Below, one piece after another: positions 1 to 11,194 of a stretch of DNA of 64,000 bases. The translations under genes were made by a program, and so were the position numbers. Under the pieces are notes generated by a model. The model had not been told where the DNA came from. It saw only the letters and a list, made by a program, of their open reading frames with translations, and did no database searches. Position 1 is the stretch's first letter; each line of letters opens with the position of its first letter. Source of the stretch: Erwinia sp. JUb26 (GTDB lineage: Bacteria; Pseudomonadota; Gammaproteobacteria; Enterobacterales; Enterobacteriaceae); NCBI RefSeq assembly GCF_003751505.1, contig NZ_RJVB01000002.1, positions 124,001 through 188,000 of the forward strand. The letters are read 5' to 3'.

Positions 1-836
1 TTGGCAGCTGGCTGAAAGCGCGCGGCTGCCGCGACAAGATCGTACTGGCTTCTAAAGTGGCCGGTCCGGTACGTGGTGCCGATGCCTCTATTCGCCCCAA
101 CCAGGCATTGGATCGCAAGAATATTCGTGAAGCGCTGGATGCCAGCCTGAAAAGACTGAACACGGATTACATTGATTTATACCAGCTGCACTGGCCACAG
201 CGCCAAACCAACTATTTCGGCAAGCTGAACTATCAGTACACGGATAACACCGCGCCGGTGACGTTGCTGGAAACGCTGGAAGCGCTGACCGAACAGGTGC
301 GTGCCGGAAAGATCCGCTATATTGGCGTGTCGAACGAAACGCCATGGGGCGTGATGCGCTATCTGCAGCTGGCGGAAAAACACGAGCTGCCGCGTATCGT
401 CAGCATTCAGAACCCCTACAGCCTGTTAAACCGCAGCTTTGAGTTGGGCCTGGCGGAGATCAGCCAGCATGAAGGCGTGGAGCTACTGGCCTATTCAAGC
501 CTGGCGTTTGGTACGCTAAGTGGAAAATATCTGAACGGAGCGAAGCCTGCGGGTGCGCGTAATACGCTGTTCAGCCGCTTTACGCGCTACAGCGGCGAGC
601 AGGCCGAACTGGCAATCAGCGAGTACGTTGCGCTGGCGCAGCGGCACGGGTTAGATCCGTCACAAATGGCGCTGGCGTTTGTGCGCCAGCAGCCGTTTGT
701 TGCCAGCACGCTGCTGGGGGCAACCACACTGGAGCAGCTGAAGATTAATATCGACAGCTACGACCTGACGCTGAATGCCGACATTATTGACGAGCTGGAA
801 GCGATCCACCGCCGCTATACCTATCCGGCACCGTGA
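1..836 (+). CDS. tas: Tas-type NADPH-dependent aldo-keto reductase, 5' end outside the window
   Basis: The frame is open from base 3 to the TGA at 834-836, so the N-terminus is missing. The visible product is about 277 residues, against roughly 346 in E. coli Tas. It belongs to the aldo-keto reductase superfamily (TIM barrel, NADPH-dependent reduction of carbonyl substrates). Family signs are the segment YIDLYQLHWPQR, the strand GKIRYIGVSNETPWGV, and the C-terminal cofactor-side region STLLGATTLEQLKINID. A GTG at 57 lies inside the protein and is not the start. Tas next to lplT-aas is the usual enterobacterial order. The physiological substrate is unknown; E. coli tas was named for suppressing a tyrosine auxotrophy. 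It ends at a strong hairpin shared with the convergent downstream gene. Confidence 0.9.
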   Translation, partial: GSWLKARGCRDKIVLASKVAGPVRGADASIRPNQALDRKNIREALDASLKRLNTDYIDLYQLHWPQRQTNYFGKLNYQYTDNTAPVTLLETLEALTEQVRAGKIRYIGVSNETPWGVMRYLQLAEKHELPRIVSIQNPYSLLNRSFELGLAEISQHEGVELLAYSSLAFGTLSGKYLNGAKPAGARNTLFSRFTRYSGEQAELAISEYVALAQRHGLDPSQMALAFVRQQPFVASTLLGATTLEQLKINIDSYDLTLNADIIDELEAIHRRYTYPAP

Positions 837-844
837 ATCGCCAG

Positions 845-870
845 CGGGCGGGGATCTCCCCGCCCGTTTT
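845..870. terminator. Terminator between tas and the convergent DJ-1/PfpI gene
   Basis: A perfect 9-bp stem (CGGGCGGGG at 845-853, CCCCGCCCG at 858-866) with loop ATCT is followed by TTTT at 867-870 on the plus strand. It lies directly after the tas stop and overlaps the stop of the convergent gene, so it mainly ends tas transcription. Confidence 0.8.
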
Positions 871-1702
871 ACTCATAGCGTGACATCCGTTCCACGCTCT
901 GTTGCAGGCGCTGCTGCCAGTCAGGGGTACGCTGTTGCACCAGGGCAAAGACCTTCTCGCGCAGCGCTTCCGTCATCTCATCACCGGCCAGCTGCGGCGT
1001 ACCGCTATTAAATGGCGGGTGCGGATCGTACTGCATCAGTAGCTGTGCCGCTTTAGCGCTTTCATCGCCTAACAGCCTGGCGCGCAGCGTCAGACCGAAA
1101 TCGATCCCTGCCGTTACACCACCGCCCGAAATTCGGTTGCGGTCAATCACTACGCGGTCATTCTGCGGCAGCGCGCCAAATCGGGCCAGGTCGTCAATCA
1201 TCGACCAGTGGGTGGTGGCTTTATAGCCCTGCATCAACCCGGCTGCGCCCAGCAGGATCGATCCGGTACAGACGCTGGTCACCCACTGCGCCTCGCTGCC
1301 AACCTTGTGCATCCAGTCGAGCATTTCCGTTTCCTGTAGCAGCGCGTAAGGATTTCCGGTGCCGGTAACGCAAAGAATATCGACCTTTTTGAGCTGCTTA
1401 AAAGTGGTGGTAGGCACAAACTGCACGTGCGGTACCTCGCCCTTCACCGGCTGCAGATCGCGCCAGACAAACTCCACATTAAACACCCCACCCGCCAGCG
1501 CCGTTGCCGGTCCGATGATATCCAGCGGCGTCATGCCGGGGTAGATGACGAAGGCCAACGTCGGTTTATCCCCTACAGGATGCGTCGGCAGTGGAGCACT
1601 TCCAGTCGCGCTGCTGGCAAAGAGTGAGGAGCTGGCCCCTGCCCCAACGCCGGTGGCAATCAGCGCCAGTGCCGATTTCGCGATAAAATCCCTTCTTTCC
1701 AT
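869..1702 (-). CDS. Exported DJ-1/PfpI-family protein (isonitrile hydratase-like)
   Basis: The product has 277 residues. The N-terminus MERRDFIAKSALALI followed by an alanine-rich hydrophobic stretch looks like a twin-arginine signal peptide (RRDFIAK), so export of the folded protein is likely. The rest, residues 48-240, is a DJ-1/PfpI (class I glutamine amidotransferase-like) domain. The nucleophile elbow is SVCTGSILLGAAGL with Cys145, and DIIGPATAL near residue 61 is typical of the isonitrile hydratase/AraC-GATase branch. There is no C-terminal AraC helix-turn-helix, so it is not a regulator of the GlxA type. Substrate unknown. It is monocistronic and convergent with tas. A periplasmic DJ-1 homologue is less common than cytoplasmic ones. 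Confidence 0.75.
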   Translation of the reverse strand: MERRDFIAKSALALIATGVGAGASSSLFASSATGSAPLPTHPVGDKPTLAFVIYPGMTPLDIIGPATALAGGVFNVEFVWRDLQPVKGEVPHVQFVPTTTFKQLKKVDILCVTGTGNPYALLQETEMLDWMHKVGSEAQWVTSVCTGSILLGAAGLMQGYKATTHWSMIDDLARFGALPQNDRVVIDRNRISGGGVTAGIDFGLTLRARLLGDESAKAAQLLMQYDPHPPFNSGTPQLAGDEMTEALREKVFALVQQRTPDWQQRLQQSVERMSRYE

Positions 1703-1816
1703 GTCTTTCCTCCAAAATGACTCTGTGATTACACGTACAACTAGTCACGCAGGGTAACATTACCGAGCGTGATAATCAGAGGAAAGGGGGGAGCGATTTA
1801 ACTGATGTTAAGAAAT

Positions 1817-1840
1817 GTCCGGGCCAACGGCGGCCCGGAC
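1817..1840 (-). terminator. Hairpin downstream of lplT
   Basis: A 9-bp perfect stem (1817-1825 with 1832-1840, GTCCGGGCC/GGCCCGGAC) with a 6-base loop lies 13 bases past the lplT stop. On the minus strand it is followed by ATTTCTT, a weak U-tract. It is the likely end of the aas-lplT transcript. Confidence 0.6.
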
Positions 1841-1852
1841 GGCAGAGTGCGA

Positions 1853-3058
1853 TCAGGCCTTGCGTTTTTGCGCCAGCTGCCAGCCCCAGAGAACGGCGAT
1901 AGCCAGTGCGAACAACGCGCCGAACCCAACGCCGGTGGCGACCGGTGGGGCACCCAGCTTAATCGCCAGGGAATAGAGCCCCAGCATCACCAGCATCGCC
2001 GTATTTTCACCGAGGTTCTGCACCGCAATCGCATTACCGGCACCCACGGTCTGCTTACCGCGCATTTGCAGCAGCGCATTCAGCGGCACCACAAAGAAAC
2101 CGCCCAGCATGCCGATAATCGCCAGCAGTATGTAGGCGTTCAGCGCCATATGCTGCAGTGAGAAAGCAACGACCGCCACACCGATTAACACGCCGGCAGG
2201 CATGCAGCGGCCGACGGTTTTCAACGTCACCAGCTTCGCTGCCGCCACTGCGCCAAACACAATGCCGACGGCAACCATCGCGTTCAGCATCGTGGGCGTT
2301 TTATTGTCGGTAATGCCCAATGCCACCGGCACCCACAGCACCAGCAGGAATCGCAGCGTCACGCCCGCGCCCCAGAACAGACTGGTACCCACCAGCGAGA
2401 AGCGGGTTTCACCGTCGCGCCACAGCACGCGGCAGGCGTTGAAGAAGCTGGCCGACATCCGTTTCGGATGCCATGACTGGCCGCTGCGGGCCGCCGCCAG
2501 TTTCGGGATCATCAGGTTGGCGGCAACGGCCAGCGCATAGGCAACCACGCAGGCCAGCAGTGCGCTGGTCAGGTTGAGGTCGGCAAGGTATCCCCCGGCC
2601 AGGGACCCCAGCAGGATGGCAGCAATCGTCGAAGACTCCATCAGGCCGTTGGCTTTGACCAGCGTTTCACCGTCGGTCAGTTCACCCAGGATGCCGTACT
2701 TCGCCGGGGAATAGGCCGCTGCGCCGATGCCGACCAGGCCGTAGCCAAGGAACGGATCTAACCCGACGCAGATTGTCAGCGCCCCCAACAGCTTGAGGCC
2801 GTTGGCAAACATCATCACCTGGCCTTTGGCAAAGCTGTCGGCCACCTGGCCCACAAACGGGGCCAGAATGATGTAGGTGGCAACAAACACCATCTGCAGG
2901 ACGGGCTGGCTCCAGTCGGGATACACCATCTGCTTCAGCACCGCCAGGGTGGCAAACAGCAGGGCATTATCGCCAAAAGCAGAGAGGAACTGGGCGGTAA
3001 TGACCGCCATCATGCCTTTCGACATCAGGGGTTTTGATCCGGCAGTTGGGCTATTCAT
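1853..3058 (-). CDS. lplT: Lysophospholipid transporter LplT
   Basis: This is a 401-residue major-facilitator protein (E. coli LplT is 397). It flips 2-acyl-glycerophosphoethanolamine across the inner membrane so that Aas can re-acylate it. The N-terminus contains the [22 protein letters not shown] segment characteristic of LplT, followed by about 12 hydrophobic helices and a short basic tail. The ATG at 3058 overlaps the end of aas by 8 bases (ATGAATAG), so the two are translationally coupled in the standard order aas-lplT. No oddities were seen. Confidence 0.93.
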   Translation of the reverse strand: MNSPTAGSKPLMSKGMMAVITAQFLSAFGDNALLFATLAVLKQMVYPDWSQPVLQMVFVATYIILAPFVGQVADSFAKGQVMMFANGLKLLGALTICVGLDPFLGYGLVGIGAAAYSPAKYGILGELTDGETLVKANGLMESSTIAAILLGSLAGGYLADLNLTSALLACVVAYALAVAANLMIPKLAAARSGQSWHPKRMSASFFNACRVLWRDGETRFSLVGTSLFWGAGVTLRFLLVLWVPVALGITDNKTPTMLNAMVAVGIVFGAVAAAKLVTLKTVGRCMPAGVLIGVAVVAFSLQHMALNAYILLAIIGMLGGFFVVPLNALLQMRGKQTVGAGNAIAVQNLGENTAMLVMLGLYSLAIKLGAPPVATGVGFGALFALAIAVLWGWQLAQKRKA

Positions 3059-5207
3059 GTGCTTCCTCTGGCCGCTCGGCCATTTCGCGCAGGGTCACAA
3101 AATCCGGCTTGCCGCTGCCGAGCATCGGCAGCTGCTTCAGCACGCGAATATCGCGTGGGATCGTTAGCTCCGGGCTGCCCAGCTCGCGCGCCGCGCGCTG
3201 TAATCGTTCGCGCGTCAGCTCGCTGTCCGTGGTAAACAGCACCAGGGCTTCACCGCGATTGCCATCCGGCTTGATGGTTGCCGCATGCTGTTTTTCATCG
3301 GACGCCTTCAGCGCAATCAGTTCGACGCTTTCCAGCGAAACCATCTCACCGGCGATTTTCGCAAAGCGCTTCACCCTTCCCTGAATCTGGCAGAAACCGG
3401 CATCGTCAAAACTGACGATATCACCCGTATCGTACCAGCCGCTCTCCATCCGACCTTCTCCGTTATCCGCCTGGGGCGCTTCGAGAACGCCGGGACGCTC
3501 AACGCGCAGATAGCCTTTCATAATGTTCGGGCCGCTGAGCTGTAGCAGGCCGCCCTCTTCAATACCGGGGACGGAAATCAGTCGTGAATCCATACCCGGC
3601 AGAATGCGGCCAACGGTATGCGATCGCGCCGCCATCGGCACGTTGATGGCCACCACCGGCGCACACTCGGTCACGCCATAGCCTTCCAGAATGCGGATGC
3701 CGAACTTCTCAAACCAGGCGTCACGCGTGCTCTGCTGCAGTTTTTCCGCACCGGCCACGACATAGCGCAGGCGGGCAAAATCATACGGCTGCGCAAAGCG
3801 GGCATAGTTACCGAGGAACGTTGAGGTGCCGAACAGCACGGTGCAGTTACGATCGTAGACCAGCTCCGGCACGATGCGATAGTGCAGCGGGCTAGGATAA
3901 AGGAACACTTCGGCACCGGTCATCAGCGGGGTAAACAACCCGACGGTCAGGCCGAAAGCGTGGAACAGCGGCAGTGCCGACATAAAGCGATCGCGCGGGG
4001 TGAAGTCGGCGATAGTGCGGATCTGCTCAACGTTAGCCAGCAGGCTTTTATGGGAATGCACAACCCCTTTTGGATGCCCCTCAGAACCGGAGGTAAACAG
4101 CACCATCGCGGCATCTTCAGGCTGCTGCTTCACTTCTGCCAGTGACGGCATCAGCAACCGGCTGAGGATCCACAGCTTGTCCTGTAAGGTGACCGTATCC
4201 TTCAAATCTTCAAGGTAAATCCACTTAACGTCGGGGATCCCTTCAGGAAGATGCCACAGTTTGCCTTTATCGAGGAACTGGCGTGAGGTAAATACGGTCT
4301 TTACCTGCGCCGCCGTCAGTGCGCTGGTTAACCCCTTAACGCCCGAGGTGTAGTTCAGCATCGCGGGAATGCGCCCGCGCAGTGTGGCGCCCAGAATCGC
4401 AGCAGCGGTCACCGTGGCGTTAGGCAACAGCAGGCCGACATATTCGCCCTGACGCGTGTAGCGTTGCAGGATGCGCCCCACTCCCAACGACTTCTTCAGC
4501 AGGCTGGTGTAGCTGTCGGGTTTAAAATTCACGTCCTCAATGCAGGGCTTGAAGTAGCCATAGCGCACGCGCGCCGAAAGAAACGCCTGATAAATCGTCT
4601 GGCGCGGGCGCACCGCCATCCGCGCTTCCATCATGATATGGTGCAGATGTTCCCCCGCCAGTCGGCGGCGATCGCGGGCGCGAGGCGCTTCCGGCATCGG
4701 AATGATTGTTGCGGGTAAAACGGTCAGTGAGATTTTGGGAAACAGGCGGCGTTTGAATACGCCCGCCAGGCGTCCGAATGGCGTATATTCGGCACCTTCA
4801 ATACGTATCGGCACCACCGTTGCCTGTGATTTAGCCGCCACAAAACCCGCACCGTCATAAATTTTCATCAGTGAACCGGTCACGGTAATGCGCCCCTCCG
4901 GGAAGATCACCACCGGTCGTCCCTGCGCGATCAGCTTGACCAGATGTTTAATCGACATTGGCTTCGTAGGGTCAAGCGGCACAAAATCGATAAAACGGCT
5001 GAGCCAGCGCATATACCACTGTTCGCTGATTGAAGAGTAGACGGCAAACACCGGTTTCACCGGCAGGAAGACGGCCAGCAGCATACCGTCAAGGAACGAC
5101 ATATGGTTGGGCGTGATTAACACCTTCTGTTTGTATAAACCCGAAAGGTCGCCCGTTAATTGCGTCCGAAAAATCAACCGGAACAGTAGTTTAAGGAAAG
5201 TGATCAC
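3051..5207 (-). CDS. aas: Bifunctional acyl-ACP synthetase / 2-acyl-GPE acyltransferase
   Basis: Aas salvages lysophospholipid: the N-terminal domain transfers an acyl group to 2-acyl-GPE and the C-terminal domain charges ACP with fatty acid using ATP. The acyltransferase HxxxxD motif is NHMSFLD (His35/Asp40). The AMP-binding signature [14 protein letters not shown] lies near residue 370, and the adenylate-forming motif GWYDTGD is further on. The open frame extends to an ATG at 5252, but GTG at 5207 has a good GGAG site 8 bases upstream and gives 718 residues, matching the E. coli 719. Its stop overlaps the start of lplT. It follows the efflux operon by about 96 bases on the same strand. Confidence 0.93.
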   Translation of the reverse strand: MITFLKLLFRLIFRTQLTGDLSGLYKQKVLITPNHMSFLDGMLLAVFLPVKPVFAVYSSISEQWYMRWLSRFIDFVPLDPTKPMSIKHLVKLIAQGRPVVIFPEGRITVTGSLMKIYDGAGFVAAKSQATVVPIRIEGAEYTPFGRLAGVFKRRLFPKISLTVLPATIIPMPEAPRARDRRRLAGEHLHHIMMEARMAVRPRQTIYQAFLSARVRYGYFKPCIEDVNFKPDSYTSLLKKSLGVGRILQRYTRQGEYVGLLLPNATVTAAAILGATLRGRIPAMLNYTSGVKGLTSALTAAQVKTVFTSRQFLDKGKLWHLPEGIPDVKWIYLEDLKDTVTLQDKLWILSRLLMPSLAEVKQQPEDAAMVLFTSGSEGHPKGVVHSHKSLLANVEQIRTIADFTPRDRFMSALPLFHAFGLTVGLFTPLMTGAEVFLYPSPLHYRIVPELVYDRNCTVLFGTSTFLGNYARFAQPYDFARLRYVVAGAEKLQQSTRDAWFEKFGIRILEGYGVTECAPVVAINVPMAARSHTVGRILPGMDSRLISVPGIEEGGLLQLSGPNIMKGYLRVERPGVLEAPQADNGEGRMESGWYDTGDIVSFDDAGFCQIQGRVKRFAKIAGEMVSLESVELIALKASDEKQHAATIKPDGNRGEALVLFTTDSELTRERLQRAARELGSPELTIPRDIRVLKQLPMLGSGKPDFVTLREMAERPEEAHE

Positions 5208-5303
5208 GTTGCCAGCTCCGTAGCAGATTGCAAGTTGTGTGTAACAATGCAAGATCTGGCAGCGTAACTCAACTTTACCTGCTTTCTGTCAGTAAGCTGA
5301 CGA

Positions 5304-6706
5304 TCAGGTATTCCATCCTCCACCCAGCGCTTTATACAGCATGATTTGCTGAGTCAGCTGGCCCAGGCGGGTGGTGATGAGCAGTTGCTGTGCGCTGTAC
5401 AGCGATCGCTGTGCCACCAGGACATTAAGAAAATTATCCACGCCTTCACGATAGCGCACAGTGGCCAGATCGTAGTTTCGCTGACTGGCCTGTTCATCCA
5501 ACTGGCGGGCGTGCAGCTCATTTTTATAGGTTTCCTGAGCGGCCAGCGCATCACCGACCTCTTTAAAGGCCGTCTGAATAGTCTTCTCGTAGTCGGCAAT
5601 TTCAATGCGTTTTTGCAATTTGGCAATATTCAGATTTGCCACGTTCTGACCCCCACGGAAAATCGGCAGATCGATTGCCGGGCTGACGGCCCAGGCGGCG
5701 GTGCCGCCGGAAAGCAGGTCGCTCAGCCTGCCGGATGACGATCCTCCCATCGCCGTCAGGCTGATACTGGGGAAGAATGCCGCCCGCGCAGCGCCAATAT
5801 TGGCGTTGGCTGACAGCAGCTGGTGCTCGGCCGCAATAATATCCGGGCGATGAGTTAGCAGGTCGGAAGGCAGCCCGGCCGGTGTGGCCGGGAAGTTCCA
5901 CTCTTTTTTCAGGCTGGCGCCGGCCAGTAGATCCGCCGGCAGACCGCTGCCCACCAGCAGCGTTAACGCATTCACATCCTGGCGAACCTGACGACTGTAG
6001 GTTGCGACATCCGCCTGTGCTATGCGCACCAGCGTTTCGGCCTGTACCAGATCCTGCTCGCTGCTGACGCCGCCTTCATAGCTGCGTTTTGTCAGATCGT
6101 AAGAATCCTGCTGGCTCTGTGCGGTACTTTGCGCCAGCTTCAGCAGTTCATTATCTGAACAGAGCGCCAGATAGCCTGCCGCCACCTGTGAAATCAGGCT
6201 GATGCGCGTTGCGCGCTGAGTGGCATCCATTGCCAGATAGCGCTCCAGCGCGCTGTGGCTGAGGCTGCGCAGGCGGCCAAAAAAGTCCAGCTCCCACGCG
6301 GTGACGCCGAAGTTTGCATCAAACTGATGGTAGGTCCGCCACCGCCCGGCCCGGTGTTATAAAGATTCCCCGGTAGATGAGCCGCCGTTTCACCGGCGTT
6401 GAGGTCGACAGAAGGCATCAGCGCCGAACGGGCCACCGTCACCTGCGAGCGCGCGACGTCGACATTCAGTGCTGCAATCCGCAAATCACGGTTATTATCC
6501 AGCGCCTGAACGATGAGCTGATGCATCACCGGATCGGTGAAAAAGTGCTGCCAGCGGATGTCTGCGCCGTTACCGGCCAGATGCGGCCCCTGTTCTGCGT
6601 ACTGCCCAGAAACCGGCAGCGACGGCCGCTGATAGTCAGGTTCCATCGTACAGCCCGCCAGTATCAGTATCGGTAGCAGCCCCATTGATAAAGTCTTAAG
6701 CATCAT
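5304..6706 (-). pseudogene. Outer-membrane efflux lipoprotein (OprM/NodT family), frameshifted
   Basis: Two overlapping open frames (6706 leftwards and a second one ending at 5304) together encode one OprM-like outer-membrane factor. The first starts [19 protein letters not shown], a lipoprotein signal with lipobox LAGC (Cys19), and runs as far as a glycine-rich NTGPGGGG segment. The frame then breaks. Shifting it at about 6336-6342 restores YHQFDANFGVTAWELDFFGR, the expected family sequence, which joins the downstream frame (SALERYLAMDATQRATR). The best explanation is one missing base in the G/C-rich run. The ATG overlaps the RND pump stop by 11 bases, so it is the last gene of the operon. 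It is either a real pseudogene or a sequencing error. Confidence 0.8.
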
Positions 6707-9700
6707 GGTTCTGCACCTCTTTCTGTGTTTTTTTCCTGCCGGAGAATAGCTGCGAAACAAACACGTAAAACATCGGCACAAAGAAAATGGCCAGGAAGGT
6801 TGCGGTCAGCATACCGCCGACCACCGCAGTACCAATGGAGTGCTGGCTGCCCGCCCCTGCACCGTGCGAAATCGTTAGCGGCATCACGCCAAGGACAAAG
6901 GCCATTGAGGTCATGATGATGGGCCGAATGCGCAGCTTTGCCGCCTCCGTTGCCGCTTCCACTAATCCCATTCCCTCTTTCTCATGAAGATCTTTGGCGA
7001 ATTCGACGATCAGGATGGCGTTTTTCGCCGCCAGTCCCACCGTCGTTAACAGACCCACCTGGAAGAACACATCGTTTTCCAGCCCGCGCAGCAGCACCGC
7101 CAGAACCGTGCCCAGCACGCCCAGCGGCACCACGAGGATGACCGAAAACGGTATCGACCAGCTTTCATACAGTGCGGCGAGGCAGAGAAACACTACAATC
7201 AGCGAAATGGTGTACAGCGCCGGGGTTTGCGATCCTGACATCTGTTCTTCATATGACAGTGCGTGCCACTGAACTTTGAAACCCGGCGGCAGTTTTGCGG
7301 CGATTTCCTTCACCGCTTTAACCGCTTCACCCGAACTGTAGCCCGCAGCGGGGGATCCCATAATTTCGACGGCTGAAATACCGTTAAAGCGTTCATAACG
7401 GGGTGAGCCGTACTGCCACTCGCCGCTACCGAATGCCGTATAGGGCACCATGGTTCCGCTACCGTTGCGGAAATACCATTTCTTCAGATCTTCCGGCGTG
7501 ACGCGCGATCCGGCATTGCCCTGCACATACACTTTTTTGACGCGGCCGCTGTAGGTGAACTGATTGACGTAGCTGGAGCCCCAGGCAATGGACAGCGTAT
7601 CGTTGATATCCCCCAGGCTCAGGCCCAACGCACGGGCGCGTTCATCGTCAATAATCAGATGATACTGCGGCTCATCTTCCATACCGTTCGGGCGGGTAGC
7701 AAACAGACGTTTATCCTGCGCCGCCATGGCCAAAAACTGATTACGGGCGGCCATCAGCGCCGCATGCCCTTTGTTCTGGGTATCCTGCAGGAAGAAGTCA
7801 AAACCGGTGGCATTCCCCAGTTCGATAACGGCGGGGGGAACCAGTGCGTAGACTTTGGCGTCTTTAGAGGTTGAGAAATGCGCCATCGCACGGGCAGCCA
7901 GTTTTTGCACCGACTGCTCACTGTTGCGCTCGCTCCAGGGCTTCAGCAAGACGAACGCCGTTGCGGTGTTCTCACCACGCCCCGAGAAGCTAAAGCCGTT
8001 GGGTGAGAACACCGACAGGACCTCAGGATTTTTCAGCAGCCAGGTTTCCATATCATCAATCACGGCCTGCGTTCGCTCAGTAGCGGCATTACCGGGTAGC
8101 GTGATCTGCATCATCATCACGCCCTGATCTTCATCAGGCAGAAACGATGTGGGCACACGCATAAACAGCACGCCGGTGGCAACCACCAATGCCAGATAGA
8201 TCAGCAGAAACAGATTACGCCGGGAAAGGATCCCCACGACGCTACGGGTATACTTCACCGTACCGGCGTCGAACTTGCGGTTAAACCAGCCTGCCATGCC
8301 TTTGTCTTTATGCTCCTCGGAGGCCGGTTTTAACAGGGTCGCGCAAAGTGCCGGAGTGAAAATCATCGCCATCAGTACCGACAGCGCCATTGCTGAAACA
8401 ATGGTTATCGAAAACTGGCGGTAGATAACGCCGGTGGAACCGGCAAAGAATGCCATCGGCAACAGCACCGCAGAGAGCACCATGGCGATACCGAACAGCG
8501 CGCCCTGAATCTGCGTCATGGACTTAATGGTGGCGGCTTTAGGGTCGAGCCCCTCCTCATGCATCACACGCTCGACGTTCTCCACCACCACGATCGCATC
8601 ATCCACCAGCAGCCCGATGGCCAGAACCATCCCGAACATCGTCAGCGTATTAATCGTATAGCCGCAGGCCGCCAGCACGCCGAACGTCCCCAGCAGCACG
8701 ACGGGCACCACCATGGTAGTAATCAGCGTGGCGCGGAGGTTTTGCAGGAAGATCAGCATAACGAAGAACACCAGCACGATGGCCTCAAACAGCGTTTTCA
8801 CCACCTCTTTAATCGAGGCGCTGACCACCGGAGACGTATCGTAGGGGTACTTGACGGCCACCCCTGGCGGCAACGACGATTGCACATTTTCCACTGTTTT
8901 ACGCACGCCATCGATAGCATCCAGCACGTTTGCGCCGCTCGCCAGACGCAGCGCAATACCGGCGGAAGGTTTGCCATTGTAGGTGGCGGAAATACTGTAA
9001 TCCTGCGGCCCTAAATCGACACCGCCCACATCACGCACGCGGACCTGAGAGCCATCGGGGTTTACCTTCAGCAGGATATTTTCAAACTGAGCGACGTTCT
9101 GAAAGCGCGTTTTCCCTATGATAGTCGCGCTGAATTTTGCCCCTTCAACCGAGGGCAGCCCCGCCAGCTTACCGCTCGATACCTGAACGTTTTGTTTGCT
9201 GATGGCTTTAGTCACATCGCTCGGAATAAGCTGGTACTGATAGAGTTTTTCCGGATCCAGCCAGATACGCATACCGTATTCTGACCCCATCACCACAAAG
9301 TCACCGACGCCCGTGGAACGTGCAATGGAGTCCTGGAGTTTGGACACCAGCAGATCCGCCAGATCACCGTTACTCATCTTGCCACTGTTGGCAATCAGGC
9401 TGACCACCAGCATAAAGTTAGCCTGGTATTTACGGACGTTGATTCCCTGCTGTACCACCTCATTCGGCAGCTGAGACTCGGCGAGCGACACTTTGTTCTG
9501 CACCTGTACCTGAGCGATATCGGGATTGGTGCCCTGATTGAAGGTCACGATAATCATTGCGCTGCCGTCGCTGTTACTTTGCGATTCGATATAGCGCAGG
9601 TTATCGATCCCGTTCAGCTGCTGCTCAATCACCTGTACAGAGGTGTTTTGCACCGTTTCAGCACTCGCACCGGGGTATACAATCTGGACGGAAATCGCCG

Positions 9701-9821
9701 GGGGGGAAATGTTTGGGTACTGATTAATCGGCAGGGAAAATACGGACAGCCCCCCAATCAGCATCACCAGAATCGCGATCACCCAGGCAAAGATCGGGCG
9801 ATCAATAAAGAATTTAGACAT
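6696..9821 (-). CDS. RND multidrug efflux pump, AcrB/MexB type (HAE1 family)
   Basis: The product has 1041 residues, the normal length for an inner-membrane HAE1 pump. It would extrude drugs from periplasm and membrane to the outside in exchange for protons. It begins [17 protein letters not shown], the standard first helix. It has the two large periplasmic loops after helices 1 and 7, and the proton-relay motif [15 protein letters not shown] with adjacent aspartates. The second-half repeat ends in [14 protein letters not shown]. It sits between its membrane-fusion protein (9 bases upstream) and its outer-membrane factor. It resembles AcrB, AcrD and MexB, and I cannot assign it to one. This operon is absent from the corresponding E. 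coli interval. Confidence 0.92.
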   Translation of the reverse strand: MSKFFIDRPIFAWVIAILVMLIGGLSVFSLPINQYPNISPPAISVQIVYPGASAETVQNTSVQVIEQQLNGIDNLRYIESQSNSDGSAMIIVTFNQGTNPDIAQVQVQNKVSLAESQLPNEVVQQGINVRKYQANFMLVVSLIANSGKMSNGDLADLLVSKLQDSIARSTGVGDFVVMGSEYGMRIWLDPEKLYQYQLIPSDVTKAISKQNVQVSSGKLAGLPSVEGAKFSATIIGKTRFQNVAQFENILLKVNPDGSQVRVRDVGGVDLGPQDYSISATYNGKPSAGIALRLASGANVLDAIDGVRKTVENVQSSLPPGVAVKYPYDTSPVVSASIKEVVKTLFEAIVLVFFVMLIFLQNLRATLITTMVVPVVLLGTFGVLAACGYTINTLTMFGMVLAIGLLVDDAIVVVENVERVMHEEGLDPKAATIKSMTQIQGALFGIAMVLSAVLLPMAFFAGSTGVIYRQFSITIVSAMALSVLMAMIFTPALCATLLKPASEEHKDKGMAGWFNRKFDAGTVKYTRSVVGILSRRNLFLLIYLALVVATGVLFMRVPTSFLPDEDQGVMMMQITLPGNAATERTQAVIDDMETWLLKNPEVLSVFSPNGFSFSGRGENTATAFVLLKPWSERNSEQSVQKLAARAMAHFSTSKDAKVYALVPPAVIELGNATGFDFFLQDTQNKGHAALMAARNQFLAMAAQDKRLFATRPNGMEDEPQYHLIIDDERARALGLSLGDINDTLSIAWGSSYVNQFTYSGRVKKVYVQGNAGSRVTPEDLKKWYFRNGSGTMVPYTAFGSGEWQYGSPRYERFNGISAVEIMGSPAAGYSSGEAVKAVKEIAAKLPPGFKVQWHALSYEEQMSGSQTPALYTISLIVVFLCLAALYESWSIPFSVILVVPLGVLGTVLAVLLRGLENDVFFQVGLLTTVGLAAKNAILIVEFAKDLHEKEGMGLVEAATEAAKLRIRPIIMTSMAFVLGVMPLTISHGAGAGSQHSIGTAVVGGMLTATFLAIFFVPMFYVFVSQLFSGRKKTQKEVQNHDA

Positions 9822-9830
9822 CCGTTGTCC

Positions 9831-10955
9831 TTACTGCGCAGAGGGATCGGCAGTGGTTAAGTTGGTACGTTTCACCACACTGGGTTTATGCTCACTGGCG
9901 ACGACCTGACTGCCGTCACGCACCAGCTGTAATCCGTCAACGACTACCCGGTCGCCCGTCTGTAACCCTTCGGTGACCAGCCACTGGCTGTTCAGCATCT
10001 CGCCGGTTTTTATCGTCTGCTCAACCACTTTATTATTTGCGCCAACCTTGTAGACATAAGGTCGGCCTTTGGTGTCGTGCAAAATGGCTTCCTGAGGGGC
10101 CAGTATCCCTTTCTGGGCCACCCCCTGAGGAAGAACAGCATGGACGAACATGCCGGGTAACAGATCGCGGTCGGGGTTAGGGAAAGAGGCGCGCAGTGTA
10201 ATGCTGCCAGTGGTTTCATCAACCGTCACTTCCGAGAATTCCAGCTTGCCGGGCTGGGCGTATTGCGACCCGTCTTCCAGTATCAGTTTGACCTCGGCAG
10301 CATTTTGCCCCAGCGCCTGCAGTTTGCCGTCCGCCAGCGCCCGACGCTGACGAAGTAACTGCAGCGATGACTCGCTGACGTCAACGTAGATTGGGTCCAG
10401 CTGCTGGATGGTGGTGAGATAATTGCTCTGACCATTGGTCACCAACGCGCCTTCGGTATAAAGCGAACGGCCAATGCGGCCGGTAACAGGTGAACGGACG
10501 TGGGTATAGTTAAGATTGACCTGGGCAATTTCCAGCTCGGCCTTAGCCTGTTTTTCTGCGGCAACGGCATCGTCGTAGGTTTGTTTACTGATAGCCTGCG
10601 CCGCTACCAGGGGTTTGTAGCGCGTGGCCAGCCGATGCGCGTTCTCAAACGTGGCCAGCGCCTTATCATAGGTTGCCTGATAGCTGGCGGGATCGATCAG
10701 GTATAAAGACTGCCCGGCCTTAACATCACTCCCCTCAATAAACAGGCGTTTTAGAATAATGCCGCTAACCTGAGGACGGACCTCGGCCGTTCTGACCGCG
10801 GTGGTGCGACCCGGTAACTGCGTGAATAGCGTAACAGGCTGACTTTTAAGTGTGGTAACACCGACATTAGCCGGTTTCACCGTGGAATCTTTAGTCCCTT
10901 GATCGCAGGCGGCGAGCATAAAAACCAGACATATGGGAAGGATCCTTTTTCTCAT
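9831..10955 (-). CDS. RND efflux membrane-fusion (periplasmic adaptor) lipoprotein, AcrA type
   Basis: This 374-residue adaptor would link the RND pump to the outer-membrane channel. The N-terminus MRKRILPICLVFMLAAC ends in a lipobox (Cys17), so the mature protein is anchored to the inner membrane. The lipoyl half-motif AEVRPQVSGIILKRLF, a helical hairpin over roughly residues 95-165, and the second lipoyl half (YTHVRSPVTGRIGRSLYTEG) follow in the family order, then the beta-barrel. It is the first of the three pump genes and is 9 bases from the RND gene. A short ribbon-helix-helix gene ends 50 bases upstream on the same strand. Confidence 0.92.
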   Translation of the reverse strand: MRKRILPICLVFMLAACDQGTKDSTVKPANVGVTTLKSQPVTLFTQLPGRTTAVRTAEVRPQVSGIILKRLFIEGSDVKAGQSLYLIDPASYQATYDKALATFENAHRLATRYKPLVAAQAISKQTYDDAVAAEKQAKAELEIAQVNLNYTHVRSPVTGRIGRSLYTEGALVTNGQSNYLTTIQQLDPIYVDVSESSLQLLRQRRALADGKLQALGQNAAEVKLILEDGSQYAQPGKLEFSEVTVDETTGSITLRASFPNPDRDLLPGMFVHAVLPQGVAQKGILAPQEAILHDTKGRPYVYKVGANNKVVEQTIKTGEMLNSQWLVTEGLQTGDRVVVDGLQLVRDGSQVVASEHKPSVVKRTNLTTADPSAQ

Positions 10956-11005
10956 AATTTAATCTCTTACGGTAACGTTTAAATTTATAACGAGAGCAGA
11001 TCGGA

Positions 11006-11194
11006 TTATCCTCTTGGCTCAATGCCCCGCCGACGCAGCTCACGTCGGGCCAGCTCCTTCAGCCAGCAGGCAAGGGTGATGTTGTCATCATCCGTCAGCG
11101 ATTTAATCTGAGCATGAAGCTCGGGGTGGATCCGCAGCTGAAAGGCTGCTGATCGTCCACCGACTTTAGGCGTCCTGTCTTTAAGCTTCGGCAT
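11006..11194 (-). CDS. Small putative ribbon-helix-helix protein
   Basis: This is a 62-residue basic protein, MPKLKDRTPKVGG followed by SAAFQLRIHPELHAQIKSL and a helical tail WLKELARRELRRRG. The alternating strand FQLRI followed by two helices is the layout of Arc/MetJ-type DNA-binding domains. It reads into the efflux operon (50-base gap before the adaptor gene), so it may be co-transcribed and act as a local repressor; that is inference. It could instead be an orphan antitoxin-like protein, though no toxin partner is present. An SD-like GGAGCT lies shortly before its ATG. Confidence 0.6.
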   Translation of the reverse strand: MPKLKDRTPKVGGRSAAFQLRIHPELHAQIKSLTDDDNITLACWLKELARRELRRRGIEPRG

